Below are positions 44,432 to 54,860 of a stretch of 64,000 bases of DNA, piece by piece. How positions within the stretch are numbered: the first letter of the stretch is position 1; each line of letters begins with the position of its first letter. The notes under the pieces are model-generated. The model saw only the letters and a program-made list of their open reading frames with translations. It was not told the origin of the DNA and did not search any database. This DNA is from Arthrobacter woluwensis (lineage in GTDB: Bacteria; Actinomycetota; Actinomycetes; Actinomycetales; Micrococcaceae): NCBI RefSeq assembly GCF_030816155.1, contig NZ_JAUSXR010000001.1:1550001-1614000 (forward strand), in the 5' to 3' direction. The position numbers and the translations under genes are program-made.

Positions 44432-46434
44432 CAGTCCAGCCTACCGTTCCCCGGCTGGGAATACCCTCTGAGTGACGGGACGCCGTAGGAATCCAGGCCC
44501 CGGGTGAGCCACTCGGTTACCTGATCGACGACGGACGACGGCGAGACCACCCGCACGGTGCCTCCCGTCTGCGCCACGAGCCCGGCCAGCCAGGACGGTG
44601 ACGCGACGGCGAGCTCCGCCAGGACATCGCCGTCGTCGAGGGGCGTGGTGCGCAGCGCGTTGTAGCGCGCTGCCAGCCAGCGGGACTCCTGGGAGAAGAT
44701 CACCAGGACCCGAGGGGCCTGTTCGCGGACGGTGAACGGTTCCTCATCCACCGCGCCGTCCCAGAGCGTGGGATCCACGAGGTCCGAGGTGATGTCGAGT
44801 GAGGCGATCCGGTCCAGCCGGAAGTTCCGCGGCGCGGCCGCACGGTGGCACCAGGCGTCCACGTACCACTGCTGATCCACGGCGCGGAGCCGGCGGGGGT
44901 CGATGAGCCGCTCGGTCAGCTCGTCGCGGCTCGGGACCACATAGCCGATGCGGACACGGACGCCGTCGTCGATCGCGGCGCGCAGCTGCTCCAGGTGGCG
45001 GCCCAGGCTGCCGGACGGCGCCATGCGGACCTTGATCGCCTCGGCCAGGGGCAGCGAGTCGCCCGCGGCGCCCGCCAGCCGGAGGCGCAGCGACTCGATG
45101 CCTTCGGCGTCACCGCCGATGCCCAGTTCGGACAGCGCATCGAGACCGACCAGCAGGGTCCAGGCCTCCTCCGGGGAGAACCGGATCGGCTGGGCGAGAT
45201 CCAGGGCGTTGTTGATCCACACCCGCTCACCGTCGTCCACGATGTCCATGAGGTCGTTGTGGTAGCCCTCGGGGCGGCCGACCATCATGATCCGCTCGAG
45301 ATCGTCGTCCAGCTGGCGGAGGGGGATGCCGAACTCGGCGGCGAGCTCCGACTTGAGGATCCCGCCGTGGCGGACGAGGAACGGGATCATCCCCAGCAGA
45401 CGCCGGACCGTGGTCTCGGACGAGGACTTCGGCCCGCGTTTGACGGGCGGCGAACGGAACTCGGTGACCTCGGCAGGGCGGGACAGGGCCTCGACGGCGT
45501 TGCGGAGGCGGCTGATCACTGCATCCCGCAGGCGCGCGGGCTCCACCACCTGAACCGTCGGCGCGACGGCGGCGAGCTCGTCGAGGAATGCCGACTCATC
45601 CTGGTAGCGGATGGTGGCGTGGTCCCCGTCGACCCGCGCCGCCCGGGCGCGCCACTGCGCACCCCCGCCGTGCGACAGACGGACCACGGCCTGCTGCTCC
45701 GGATACTCCTCCATGGAGTCCAGGGCCGCGGCGATCGAGAAGTCCTGCGGCGGGGTGTACCGCCGGCGCGTGTCGATCTCGACGGCGGTGGTGATCCTGC
45801 TCAGCCGGAACGTCCGTTCGGCGTCACGGTCCTGGTCATGGCCGACGACGTACCACTGGCCGGAGCGGTTGCCGAGTCCGTGGGGTTCGAGCCTCCGGGT
45901 GACGGCCTCCCCCGCCCCGGCCGCGCGGTAGCCGAACCGCACCGGATGGCGACCCGCCAGCGCGCGGTGCAGGGATTCGAGGGCGGCTCCACCCGTGGTG
46001 ACGCGGGGCAGCACAGGCGCCGGGACGCCGTCGTCGGGGTCCTGACCGTCAGTGAGCTTGCGCAACGCGGCACTGCCCGCCGAGCGGAGGCTCGCCTGCT
46101 CCCAGAGCTGGGCGGCGAGCTGGAGCAGCAGACGCTCCTCGGCCGTCAGCTGCAGGACGGGCAGCAGGTACTCTTCCGGATTCACGCGGTACCGGGTGCC
46201 GGACGACTCGTCGACGTCGAAGGTCTCGTCATCGACGACTTCCAGCGGGACCCCCATGTCCCGCAGCTCCGCCTTATCCCGTTCGAACATGCGTTCGATC
46301 GCGGAGTCGCTCATCCCCTCCGCGCGGCAGTAGGCGTAGACAGTGGACTCCAGGTAGGCCCTGGTGTGGCCGCGGGGGCTCGACAGCAACGCGATCAGCA
46401 GGTTGAGGATTCGTTCGGTCTTTCGTGCGGACAC
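44431..46434 (-). CDS. pafBC: Fused PafB-PafC WYL-domain transcriptional activator
   Basis: A single 667-residue protein containing both PafB and PafC, which are separate proteins in mycobacteria. Each half has a winged helix (SARKTERILNLLIALLSSPR at about residues 2-21; ETTVRRLLGMIPFLVRHGG near 340) and a WYL domain (GLGNRSGQWYVVGHDQDRDA near 186; RRLRAVDQQWYVDAWCH near 523). PafBC activates DNA-damage response genes independently of LexA, probably by sensing nucleic acid through the WYL domains. The fused form is known from Arthrobacter. GTG start. Confidence 0.95.
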   Translation of the reverse strand: MSARKTERILNLLIALLSSPRGHTRAYLESTVYAYCRAEGMSDSAIERMFERDKAELRDMGVPLEVVDDETFDVDESSGTRYRVNPEEYLLPVLQLTAEERLLLQLAAQLWEQASLRSAGSAALRKLTDGQDPDDGVPAPVLPRVTTGGAALESLHRALAGRHPVRFGYRAAGAGEAVTRRLEPHGLGNRSGQWYVVGHDQDRDAERTFRLSRITTAVEIDTRRRYTPPQDFSIAAALDSMEEYPEQQAVVRLSHGGGAQWRARAARVDGDHATIRYQDESAFLDELAAVAPTVQVVEPARLRDAVISRLRNAVEALSRPAEVTEFRSPPVKRGPKSSSETTVRRLLGMIPFLVRHGGILKSELAAEFGIPLRQLDDDLERIMMVGRPEGYHNDLMDIVDDGERVWINNALDLAQPIRFSPEEAWTLLVGLDALSELGIGGDAEGIESLRLRLAGAAGDSLPLAEAIKVRMAPSGSLGRHLEQLRAAIDDGVRVRIGYVVPSRDELTERLIDPRRLRAVDQQWYVDAWCHRAAAPRNFRLDRIASLDITSDLVDPTLWDGAVDEEPFTVREQAPRVLVIFSQESRWLAARYNALRTTPLDDGDVLAELAVASPSWLAGLVAQTGGTVRVVSPSSVVDQVTEWLTRGLDSYGVPSLRGYSQPGNGRLD

Positions 46435-46470
46435 CAGCCCAGCGTACTAAAGACCTGAGCTGACATGCGC

Positions 46471-46503
46471 CAAGGGCCGCCTCCCCAGGGGAAGCGGCCC
46501 TTG
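46471..46503 (-). terminator. Hairpin between the FKBP gene and pafBC
   Basis: CAAGGGCCGC (46471-46480) pairs with GCGGCCCTTG (46494-46503) around a 13-base loop that can pair further, 23 bases after the FKBP stop. Confidence 0.75.
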
Positions 46504-46525
46504 CGATGTCCGTGCGGACGAAGGC

Positions 46526-46921
46526 TCAGCGCACTCCGACGAGGTCCACCACGAAGATGAGGGACTCGTTGGGGGCGATCGCCCCGCCTGCGCCGCGCGA
46601 CCCGTAGGCCAGCTCGGACGGGATCTCCAGACGACGACGGCCGCCCACCTTCATGCCCAGGAGGCCCTGGTCCCAGCCCTGGATGACCTGGCCCACGCCG
46701 ACGCGGAAGTCAAGCGGAGCGCCGCGGCCCCAAGAAGAGTCGAACTCCTCACCGGTGGACCAGGCGACGCCGACATAGTGGGTCGAGACGGTGGAACCGG
46801 GAGTGGCTTCCGCGCCGTCGCCCTCGATGAGGTCGACGATGCGGAGCTCGGTGGGGACATCCCCTTCCGGGAACTCGATTTCCGGCTTGGTGCGGTCGTA
46901 ATCACGCTGACCGAATGACAT
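46526..46921 (-). CDS. FKBP-type peptidyl-prolyl isomerase (cytoplasmic)
   Basis: A 131-residue single FKBP domain. STHYVGVAWSTGEEFDSSWG (about residues 46-65), VIQGWDQGLLGMKVGGRR (about 79-96) and the final IFVVDLVGVR are standard. Catalyses proline cis-trans isomerisation and may help protein folding. No signal peptide, so it acts in the cytoplasm. Lies 37 bases after the lipoprotein FKBP gene, on the same strand. Confidence 0.95.
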   Translation of the reverse strand: MSFGQRDYDRTKPEIEFPEGDVPTELRIVDLIEGDGAEATPGSTVSTHYVGVAWSTGEEFDSSWGRGAPLDFRVGVGQVIQGWDQGLLGMKVGGRRRLEIPSELAYGSRGAGGAIAPNESLIFVVDLVGVR

Positions 46922-46958
46922 GGATGCTCCTCTTCAGGTTTCGGGTGGTGTGTGGAGT

Positions 46959-47882
46959 TTACTGGACGCCGAGGATGTCCACGACGAAGACCAGATCGCC
47001 CGCGGGACGGCCTTCGGCCGGCTTGACGCCGTAGGCGTCCGCCGCCGGGATGACCAGCAGCACGCGGGATCCGACGGTCTTGCCCGTCAGGCCCTTGGTC
47101 CAGCCCGGGATGACCCCGGTCAGCGGGAAGGTGGCCGGCTTGCCGGTCTTGAAGCTCGAGTCGAAGACCTTGCCGTCGGCGAGGCGGACACCCGTGTAGT
47201 TGGCCACGATGGTGTCACTGCTCTTGACCTCGGCGCCCTTGCCCTTGACGAGGTCCTGGGCGATGAGTTCCTTGGGAGCGGCGACGCCCTTGACGTCGAT
47301 CGTCGCTTCCTGCTTGTCGTTCACCGTGACCTTCGGCAGGCCCGCCGGCGGGGTGACAGCGTCACCTTCCGGCTTGGAGAGGACCGGCGCGATGTCCGAG
47401 GCGCTGAAGACGTGGAGCACCAGCAGCTGCGTGGGGCCCGTGCCACCCTGGCCCGGCATGGCGATCGCCAGATCGGAACCCTGCTTCACTCCGAGGATCG
47501 CCTTGTAGAGGGGCTCGTTGCCCTTCTTCAGCGCATCATTGACCGGAAGGGACTCGTGCTTGGAAAGGTAGGTGTCCGCCAGCTGGGAACCGTCCTGGCC
47601 GTTGTAGGCGAGGTAGCCGACTTCCGCCTTCTGGTTCTCCTTCACGCGCTCCCCGTTGCCCTCACGCAGGACCATGATGGTGGTCTCGGAGACGGACAGG
47701 GGCTTGGCGAACTCGACGCGGGGCGCCTTGTCGGCTCCCTGGTCGTTGATCTTCACCGTGCTGAGTTTGGAGGTGTCGCCGGCCGGCTGGCTGCTGGGCT
47801 CCGAGGGGTTGCCACAGGCCGTCAGCAGAAGCACGGCGGGGACGAATGCCGCGAGAATACGTCGCAATGGTCGTCTTTCCAC
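46959..47882 (-). CDS. FKBP-type isomerase lipoprotein with two FKBP-like domains
   Basis: A 307-residue exported lipoprotein from a GTG start: signal with lipobox LTAC (about residues 20-23), then a degenerate FKBP-like domain (about 65-170) and a typical one (about 200-307) with NYTGVRLADGKVFDSSFKTG and VIPGWTKGLTGKTVGSRVLL. The first domain lacks several active-site residues. Probably helps secreted proteins fold, a likely partner for Tat/Sec export. Confidence 0.92.
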   Translation of the reverse strand: MERRPLRRILAAFVPAVLLLTACGNPSEPSSQPAGDTSKLSTVKINDQGADKAPRVEFAKPLSVSETTIMVLREGNGERVKENQKAEVGYLAYNGQDGSQLADTYLSKHESLPVNDALKKGNEPLYKAILGVKQGSDLAIAMPGQGGTGPTQLLVLHVFSASDIAPVLSKPEGDAVTPPAGLPKVTVNDKQEATIDVKGVAAPKELIAQDLVKGKGAEVKSSDTIVANYTGVRLADGKVFDSSFKTGKPATFPLTGVIPGWTKGLTGKTVGSRVLLVIPAADAYGVKPAEGRPAGDLVFVVDILGVQ

Positions 47883-47969
47883 TAGAAATCAGGGGGTCCG
47901 GGCCCATCCGGGGACGGGCACGCCCACCATCGTAACGGAGCAGGCTGTGAAGTCGCCCGACGCCGAGGG

Positions 47970-49334
47970 TCAGCCCATGCTGGCGATCAGGGCGTCCACG
48001 CGCTCGTCCTGCGCGGCGAACGGGTCCTTGCAGATCACCGTCTGGTGCGCCCGGTCATTGAGTTTCAGGTGGACCCAGTCCACCGTGTAGTCGCGTCCGA
48101 GCTCCTGGGCCTTCCGGACGAACTCGCCGCGGAGGCGGGCCCGCGTGGTCTGGGGCGCCACCATGCCGGCCTCCCGGGCCATCTCGTCCGTGACCACCCG
48201 CCGGGCCAGACCGCGCTGCTCGGTCAGATAGAAGAGCCCCCGCTTCCGGGAGATGTCATGGTAGGTCAGATCGATCTGCGCCAGGCGCGGCGAGTCCAGT
48301 CCCAGCCCGTGACGCAGTGCGTAACGGTCCATGATCTTCTTCTTGATCGCCCAGTCGATCTCGGTGTCGATGCCGCTGTGATCGCCCGAGCGGACGGCCC
48401 GCAGCGTCCGTCCCCAGAGGTCCAGGATCTGTCCCACGTGGTCGTGGTGAGCCCCTTCGCGTTCCACGAAATCGGTGACCCACTGCAGGTACTCCTCCTG
48501 GATCTGGAGCGCGGTGAGCTGACGGCCCGTGGCGAGCTTGACCAGCACCTGTCCGCTGAGGTCCCGGGAGATCTCCCGGATGCTCCTGATGGGGTTCTCC
48601 ATGCGCATGTCACGCATCATGGCGCCCGCCTCGAGGGCCCGGAGCACCAGATCCACCGAACCGGTCTTCAGCAGTGCCGTGGTCTCGGACATGGTGGAGT
48701 CGCCCACGATCACGTGGAGCCGCCGGAAGTACTCCGCGTCGGCGTGGGGCTCGTCCCGGGTGTTGATGATCGGGCGGGACCGGGTGGTGGCCGAGGAGAC
48801 GCCTTCCCAGATGTGGTCCGCCCGCTGGGAGAACGCGTACAGCGAGCCCTGCGGCGTGTTGATGATCTTCCCGGCGCCCACCAGGAGCTGGCGGGTCACC
48901 AGGAACGGGATGAGGACGTCCGCCAGGCGGTTGAACTCCCCTTTTCGCGGAATCAGGTAGTTCTCGTGGCTTCCGTACGAGTTGCCCGCCGAGTCGGTGT
49001 TGTTCTTGAACAGGAAGATCCTGCCCTCGAAACCATCGGCGGCCAGCCGCTCCTCGGCCTCGTGGCAGAGCTCCTCGAGGATGAGCTCACCCGCTTTGTC
49101 GTGAGCGATGAGCTGCGGAAGGGAGTCGCATTCGGCGGTCGCGTACTCCGGGTGGGACCCGACGTCGAGGTAGAGCCGTGAGCCGTTGGCGAGGAACACG
49201 TTCGACGAGCGCCCCCAGCTCACGACTTTGCGGAACAGGTAGCGCGCCGCTTCCTCCGGGGCCAGGCGGCGGGTGTTGCTCCCCACGTAGGAGATGCCGA
49301 ACTCCGTCTCAATGCCAAATATCCGCCGGTCCAT
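47970..49334 (-). CDS. pafA: Pup-protein ligase PafA
   Basis: Attaches the C-terminal glutamate of Pup to lysines of target proteins using ATP. 454 residues of the glutamine-synthetase-like Dop/PafA family: [14 protein letters not shown] (about residues 3-16), [20 protein letters not shown] (about 107-126), and a C-terminal domain ending [18 protein letters not shown]. The ATG at 49334 follows AAAGGGCGG. It lies with prcA, prcB, pup and dop, as in other proteasome-bearing actinobacteria. Confidence 0.96.
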   Translation of the reverse strand: MDRRIFGIETEFGISYVGSNTRRLAPEEAARYLFRKVVSWGRSSNVFLANGSRLYLDVGSHPEYATAECDSLPQLIAHDKAGELILEELCHEAEERLAADGFEGRIFLFKNNTDSAGNSYGSHENYLIPRKGEFNRLADVLIPFLVTRQLLVGAGKIINTPQGSLYAFSQRADHIWEGVSSATTRSRPIINTRDEPHADAEYFRRLHVIVGDSTMSETTALLKTGSVDLVLRALEAGAMMRDMRMENPIRSIREISRDLSGQVLVKLATGRQLTALQIQEEYLQWVTDFVEREGAHHDHVGQILDLWGRTLRAVRSGDHSGIDTEIDWAIKKKIMDRYALRHGLGLDSPRLAQIDLTYHDISRKRGLFYLTEQRGLARRVVTDEMAREAGMVAPQTTRARLRGEFVRKAQELGRDYTVDWVHLKLNDRAHQTVICKDPFAAQDERVDALIASMG

Positions 49335-49429
49335 GCCGCCCTTTCCGTCCGGTGCCCGGCCATTCGTCCGCGCACGCACTCACACACCTGATCGACCCGG
49401 TCCTGGCTCTCCGCCGTGCCGGACCGAGG

Positions 49430-50209
49430 TCACTCCTCCAGCAGGCGCTGCAGGGCATCCTGTCCCAGACGCCGGAACGCCCTGCGGCGGGATCGCCAGC
49501 TCGCCGGCTCGCGGTCCAGGACGGCGACCTCAAGGCCCACCGCCGCCACCGGAGCCGGGGGTTCCGGACGTTCGGGCGCGCGGGCTGCGCCGCCGTCGGG
49601 CTCGCTCGCCGCTCCTCCCGCTGCCGGATCCTGCGCCGCGGAGGCCGCGGCCAGGGCCCGTGTGGCCAGCCGCAGGGCCTCTCCCAGCGCCAGATCGGCA
49701 CGCCAGCCGACCCGGAGGACCTCCGTCACCCGGTCACTGCGGCCGCCCATGGCCACGAAGCTGCGTTCGTCCGTGATGGAGCCGTCGAAGGTGAGGCGGA
49801 AGATGTGGTCGCCGGCCTGCGTCGCGCCCACTTCGGCGACGGCCAGTTCCACCTCGAACGGCTTCTGTTCCGCGGTGAAGACGGACCCCAGACTCTGGGC
49901 GTAGACGCTCGCCAGGCCCCGGGCCGTGACATCACTCCGGTCATAGGAGTACCCGCGCACGTCCGCGTACCGGACGCCGGCCTGCCGCAGACTCTCGAAC
50001 TCGTTGTACTTGCCGACCGCGGCGAAGGCGATCCGGTCGTAGATCTCCCCGATCTTGTGCAGGGAGTTGGAGGTGTTCTCCGCGACCAGGGCAATCCCCG
50101 CCGCGCAGGACAGGACCACCACGGACCGTCCACGCGCGATCCCCTTCCGGGCGAAGTCCGCCCGGTCCTTCATGATCTGTTCCGGTGAGACGTAGAACTG
50201 CTGTGACAT
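49430..50209 (-). CDS. prcA: Proteasome subunit alpha PrcA
   Basis: Forms the outer gating rings of the 20S core. A 259-residue protein with FYVSPEQIMKDRADFARKGI (about residues 5-24), the gate and outer helix region, and SVVVLSCAAGIALVAENTSN. A 55-residue Ala/Pro-rich C-terminal extension, unlike the shorter tails of many relatives, runs to about residue 240. Starts one base after prcB. Confidence 0.95.
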   Translation of the reverse strand: MSQQFYVSPEQIMKDRADFARKGIARGRSVVVLSCAAGIALVAENTSNSLHKIGEIYDRIAFAAVGKYNEFESLRQAGVRYADVRGYSYDRSDVTARGLASVYAQSLGSVFTAEQKPFEVELAVAEVGATQAGDHIFRLTFDGSITDERSFVAMGGRSDRVTEVLRVGWRADLALGEALRLATRALAAASAAQDPAAGGAASEPDGGAARAPERPEPPAPVAAVGLEVAVLDREPASWRSRRRAFRRLGQDALQRLLEE

Positions 50210-50210
50210 C

Positions 50211-51020
50211 TCAGGCCTCCCGTCCCTCTCCCGTGCGCGCCGACAGAACCTGAGTGGCGATGCCCTTCACCACGTCATCCGGCACCCGCCGGCTTCCTTC
50301 GGCGTCGGCGACGTAGACCACAGGCCAGAGCTGGCGCACCAGATCGGGGCCGCCGGTGGCCGAGTCGTCATCCGCGGCGTCATAGAGCGCCTCGACGGCC
50401 ACGCGCACGGCGTCGGCCTCCTCGAGACCCGGTCTCCAGAGCTTCTTCAGAGCGCCGCGGGCGAAGGTGGAGCCGGACCCCACGCTGTGGTGCTCGTGCT
50501 CTTCGTAGCGGCCGCCGGTGACGTCATAAGAGTAGATCCGCCCGGACGCCATGGCCGGCTCGAATCCCGCATAGAGCGGCACGACGGCCAGGCCCTGCTG
50601 CGCCATGCCGAGATTGCCCCGCACCATGGCGGCGAGCCGGTTGGCACGGCCTTCCAGGCTGAGCGGGGTGCCCTCGATCTTCTCGTAGTGCTCGAGTTCC
50701 ACCTGGAAGAGCTTGACGATGTCCACGGCCAGCCCGGCCGTCCCCGCGATGCCGAGCAGCGAGCTCTCGTCCGCGGCGAACACCTTCTCCATGGTGCGAG
50801 AGGCGATGAGGTTGCCCATGGTCGCACGGCGGTCCCCCGCCATCAGTACGCCGCCCGCGGTCTGCAGGGCCACGATGGTGGTGGCGTGGGGCACTTGGAG
50901 GACCGGAGTGCCCTGTGAGGCCGCCGGCCCGAACGGCAGCAGCTCCGGCCTGGTGTCCGTCAAGTGATCCAGGAAGGAGGCGCCGGCCTCAGCGGGCAGA
51001 CGGGCGGCGTCCCTGGACAC
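50211..51020 (-). CDS. prcB: Proteasome subunit beta PrcB
   Basis: The catalytic subunit of the 20S core. A 269-residue precursor; a propeptide of 46 residues should be removed to expose the catalytic Thr47 in [20 protein letters not shown] (about residues 45-64). Catalytic Lys/Asp context is in [13 protein letters not shown] start three bases after pup. Co-transcribed with pup and prcA. Confidence 0.96.
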   Translation of the reverse strand: MSRDAARLPAEAGASFLDHLTDTRPELLPFGPAASQGTPVLQVPHATTIVALQTAGGVLMAGDRRATMGNLIASRTMEKVFAADESSLLGIAGTAGLAVDIVKLFQVELEHYEKIEGTPLSLEGRANRLAAMVRGNLGMAQQGLAVVPLYAGFEPAMASGRIYSYDVTGGRYEEHEHHSVGSGSTFARGALKKLWRPGLEEADAVRVAVEALYDAADDDSATGGPDLVRQLWPVVYVADAEGSRRVPDDVVKGIATQVLSARTGEGREA

Positions 51021-51023
51021 GGC

Positions 51024-51227
51024 CTACTGGCCGCCCTTCTGGACGAAGCCGCGGACGAACTCCTCGGCGTTCTTCTCCAGCACGCCGTCGATCTCGTCGA
51101 GCAGGTCGTCCACGCCCTGCGTCGCCTCACTGGCCTGAGCCGTGGGAGCGGCGGGCGCCGGGGTGTCCGTCTCCTCGATCTGCTCCTCGCCGCGGGTGCT
51201 CGGGTTGATCTGTTCCTGGCCTGCCAT
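51024..51227 (-). CDS. pup: Prokaryotic ubiquitin-like protein Pup
   Basis: The 67-residue protein tag for proteasomal degradation. Intrinsically disordered and acidic, with the Arc/Mpa-binding coiled region VDDLLDEIDGVLEKNAEEFV (about residues 39-58) and the end KGGQ. The C-terminal Gln must be deamidated to Glu by Dop before PafA can attach it. GAGGAGGAACC gives a strong ribosome site, in keeping with high expression. Confidence 0.98.
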   Translation of the reverse strand: MAGQEQINPSTRGEEQIEETDTPAPAAPTAQASEATQGVDDLLDEIDGVLEKNAEEFVRGFVQKGGQ

Positions 51228-51306
51228 GGTTCCTCCTCGGATTGTCCTCTACAGTCATCCTGCCACTTCAAGGGCCTGTTCGCAGCAGCTCAGCTCACGG
51301 TTGACA

Positions 51307-52990
51307 TCACGGTTCACGCAGGAGCGCGCGGAGGAAATCCCCGGCGTCCTGATGCTCGTCGAAGAGCACACCGGTGAGTTCGCGGGTGCCACGCAGCGGC
51401 TCCCGCGTGGTGATCCTCGTGGCCCTGCTCTGGCCGGGCAGTCGGAAGATCACCGAGTCCCAGCTGGCGCCCGTGACGGCCCGGGGGGAAACGGCTCAGG
51501 CACATGCCGCGGAAGAAGGCCCGGGTGTCGGCGGGTGGTGCGGTCGCCGCGGCGGCGATCTCGGCGTCGTCCACGAGCTTCGCCATGCGCCCGTGCTTCA
51601 CGAGCCGGTGGTACAGGCCCTTCTCTGGGCGGATGTCCGACCACTGCAGATCGATGAGTCCCAGGCGGGCGTCGTCCCAGGCCAGTCCCCCGCGCTCCCG
51701 GTAGCCCTCGAGGAGCCGCAGCTTCGCCAGCCACTCCACTCGCTGGGCGGCACGCTCATCGCCCTGCTCCAGCCAGCCGAGGGTCTCCTCCCATGCCGTC
51801 AGGACGGCGTGGGTCTGGCCGTCGCCCTGCGTGGGATGGCCGGCGCCGCTCTCCTCCGCGAACGCGCGGGCCGCTTCGTAGTAGAGCCATTGAAGTTCGA
51901 CGGCGGTCATCCGCCGCCCGTCGATCAGCCGCACCTGGTGCGTGAGCGTGGTGTCGTGGCTGATCTCCTGCAGCGCCGACACGGGTTCGAACACCTGGAG
52001 CCGGGGCACGCGGCCCGCCTCGATGAGGCCCAGCACCAGGGAGGTGGTGCCGAACTTGAGGTAGTTCGCATACTCGGAGAGGTTCGCGTCCCCGATGATG
52101 ACGTGCAGGCGCCGGTACTTGTCCGCCGTGGCGTGCGGCTCGTCGCGCGTGTTGACGATGGGGCGCCGGATGGTCGTCTCCAGCCCGACCTCGGCCTCGA
52201 AGAAGTCCGCGCGCTGGCTGATCTGGTACCCGCTGCCACGGCCGTCCTGCCCCATGCCGAGCCGACCGGCGCCGCACAGCACCTGACGGCTCAGGAAGAA
52301 CGGGATGAGGCCCTCTGCGATCGAGGAGAACGGCACGGCTCGCGGCATGAGGTAGTTCTCATGGCTTCCGTAGGAGACGGCCTTGTTGTCCGTGTTGTTC
52401 TTGTACAGGTTGACCGGCCCCGAGCCGTCCTCGGCGTCGAGGGCGCGGATCGCGTCGAGCGCCACCAGATCACCGGCGGCGTCCCAGATGACGGCGTCGC
52501 GCGGGTTGGTGACCTCGGGGCTGGAGTACTCGGGATGGGCGTGGTCCACATAGAACCGTGCGCCGTTGCCCAGCACCATGTTCATGAGGGGCTGTTCACC
52601 CGACTCGACGTCGGAGTAGTCCAGTTCGGCACGGCCGTGCGCGAGAGCCACGGCGGTCGCGTCCAGCACGGGCGCGACGTCGGTCAGCTGGCTCGGGTGC
52701 GCGTGGGCCCGTGGCAGCGACCACCCCCGAGCGTCGTGCAGCGGCTCCTCGTCGCTGTAGTCCCAGCCCGCAGCCGTCCGCCGGCTCCCGCCGGGTTCAC
52801 CCACGGACGCGCTTCCGGCCGCCGATTGACGGGCCGACGTGAGCCGGGCGTAGGCGTCGATCACCCGCGCCGAGAGGACGGTCGCATTGGCGGTGGGCGC
52901 CTGCGGGGCGTGGATCCCGTACTCGGTCTCCGAACCCATCACACGGATGACCCCGCCGTCGCCGGCGCCCGGCAGTCCGGATGCGCTCAC
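51307..52990 (-). CDS. dop: Pup deamidase/depupylase Dop, with a frameshift near the 3' end
   Basis: Deamidates the Pup C-terminus and removes Pup from proteins. [20 protein letters not shown] (about residues 19-38) and [20 protein letters not shown] (about 192-211) mark the family. The frame breaks in a GC run at 51480-51488: upstream it ends [12 protein letters not shown], and the expected end ASWDSVIF...[20 protein letters not shown] lies in another frame, ending at a TGA at 51307. Removing one base from the six-G run (minus-strand C6) rejoins them, giving 560 residues. The GTG start overlaps the arc stop (GTGA); an ATG at 52939 is possible. Confidence 0.92.
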
Positions 52991-54744
52991 AGATACTGTC
53001 CCGTGTTGGTGGCGGTCTCCAGACTCTTGCCGGGCTTCTGGCCGCCCTTGCCCTGGACGATCGTCCGGATGTAGGTGATCCGCTCACCCTTCTTGCCGGA
53101 GATGCGGGCCCAGTCGTCCGGGTTGGTGGTGTTCGGCATGTCCTCGTGCTCGCGGAACTCGTCCGTGACGGCTCGCAGGAGGTGGTCGATCCTCAGACCC
53201 TTCTCACCGCTCGTGAGGAGGTCCTTGATGGCGTACTTCTTGGCGCGGTCCACCACGTTCTGGATGACGGCGCCGGAATTGAAGTCCTTGAAGTAGAGGA
53301 TCTCGCTGTCACCGTTGGCGTAGGTGACCTCGAGGTACTCATTGGACTTGTCCGTCGAGTACATCGACTCCACGGTGCGCTGAATCATCCCGCGCACCGT
53401 GGCGGCCTGGTCACCGCCGTGCTCCGCCACGTCCTGCGGGTGCAGCGGAAGTTCCGTGGTGATGTACTTCGCAAAGATGTCCGCTGCGGCTTCGGCGTCC
53501 GGGCGCTGGATCTTCACCTTCACGTCGAGACGTCCCGGCCGCAGGATCGCGGGATCGATCATGTCCTCACGGTTGGACGCGCCGATCACGATCACGTTGT
53601 CCAGCCGTTCGACGCCGTCGATCTCGCTGAGCAGCTGGGGCACGATCGTGGTCTCCACATCCGAGGAGACGCCGGTGCCGCGGGTGCGGAACAGGGAGTC
53701 CATCTCGTCGAAGAACACCACCACCGGGCTGCCGTCGCTGGCCTTCTCCCGGGCACGGGCGAAGATCAGGCGGATGTGCCGTTCGGTCTCGCCCACGTAC
53801 TTGTCCAGCAGCTCGGGGCCTTTGATGTTGAGGAAGTAGCTCTTCAGCTCGGCCGCGCCGGAGCGTTCCGCGGCCCGTGCGGCCAGGGAATTGGCGACGG
53901 CCTTGGCGATCAGCGTCTTGCCACAGCCCGGAGGGCCGTACAGGAGGATGCCCTTCGGCGCTTTGAGGCCGTGTTCCCGGTACAGGCCCGGGTGCAGGAA
54001 CGGCAGTTCGACGGCATCCCTGATCTGCTCGATCTGGGGCCCCAGACCGCCGATGTCCTCGTAACTGATGTCCGGGACGTCTTCGAGGACCAGGGTCTCG
54101 ACCTCGCTGCGGTCCACCTTCTCCAGAGCGAAGCCGGTGCGGCCGTCCACGGACACGGCGTCCCCCACGCGGATGCCCCGGTGGCGCAGCGGGCCCGAGA
54201 GGCGGATGACCCGCTCGTCGTCGGTGCGGCCGACCACCAGCACGCGGTCGTGGCCGATCAGTTCCTTGACCGTGACCACTTCGCCGGCCTGTTCGAAGCC
54301 GAGCCCCGCGATCACCACGAGGGCCTCGTTGAGCAGCACCTCCTGGCCCACGGCGAGCTGGTGGATGTTGACGAGGGGGCTGATCCCCACGCGCATCTTC
54401 CGGCCGCCGTTGAACACGTCCACCGACTCCTCGACGGAGGCGTTGGCGCTGGCGCCCGGCACGGGTTCCTTGCGGTGGTTGAGCTGGGCGACCGTGGCGA
54501 AGCTGTAGGGCGGCTGGCCCTCCTGCTCGAGCGCGGCCTTGAGCCGCTGGATCTCCGTCTTCGCGGTCTCCAGCATGCCCACGAGCCGGGAGTTGTTCTG
54601 GGTGGCGGAGGCGAGCTGGCGATCCACACTGCGGAGCTTGTCCCGCAGCACGTTGATCTGCCGTTCGGCGATGCTCAGATGTGCCGCGTTGTTCCGCGCT
54701 TCATTCCCGGCGTCACCGTTGGTGCCCAGTGTGTCCTCGCTCAT
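52987..54744 (-). CDS. arc: Proteasomal AAA ATPase ARC/Mpa
   Basis: Unfolds pupylated proteins and feeds them to the proteasome. 585 residues: N-terminal coiled coil that binds Pup (about 22-75), two OB domains (about 100-210), and an AAA domain with Walker A GPPGCGKT (270-277), Walker [11 protein letters not shown] (341-350) and [20 protein letters not shown]. The end GQYL carries the C-terminal motif that docks to the proteasome. ATG at 54744 with GAGAGGG upstream. Confidence 0.97.
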   Translation of the reverse strand: MSEDTLGTNGDAGNEARNNAAHLSIAERQINVLRDKLRSVDRQLASATQNNSRLVGMLETAKTEIQRLKAALEQEGQPPYSFATVAQLNHRKEPVPGASANASVEESVDVFNGGRKMRVGISPLVNIHQLAVGQEVLLNEALVVIAGLGFEQAGEVVTVKELIGHDRVLVVGRTDDERVIRLSGPLRHRGIRVGDAVSVDGRTGFALEKVDRSEVETLVLEDVPDISYEDIGGLGPQIEQIRDAVELPFLHPGLYREHGLKAPKGILLYGPPGCGKTLIAKAVANSLAARAAERSGAAELKSYFLNIKGPELLDKYVGETERHIRLIFARAREKASDGSPVVVFFDEMDSLFRTRGTGVSSDVETTIVPQLLSEIDGVERLDNVIVIGASNREDMIDPAILRPGRLDVKVKIQRPDAEAAADIFAKYITTELPLHPQDVAEHGGDQAATVRGMIQRTVESMYSTDKSNEYLEVTYANGDSEILYFKDFNSGAVIQNVVDRAKKYAIKDLLTSGEKGLRIDHLLRAVTDEFREHEDMPNTTNPDDWARISGKKGERITYIRTIVQGKGGQKPGKSLETATNTGQYL

Positions 54745-54860
54745 GGTGGCCAGCCCTCTCGTGGAAAGTCCGTATGCCGTCACCTTCGACACTAGCGCGT
54801 TCCGACCGGGATCGCGGCCCGGTGCCCACGATGTGACTGCCTATGGCCTCCCACCTGGGA

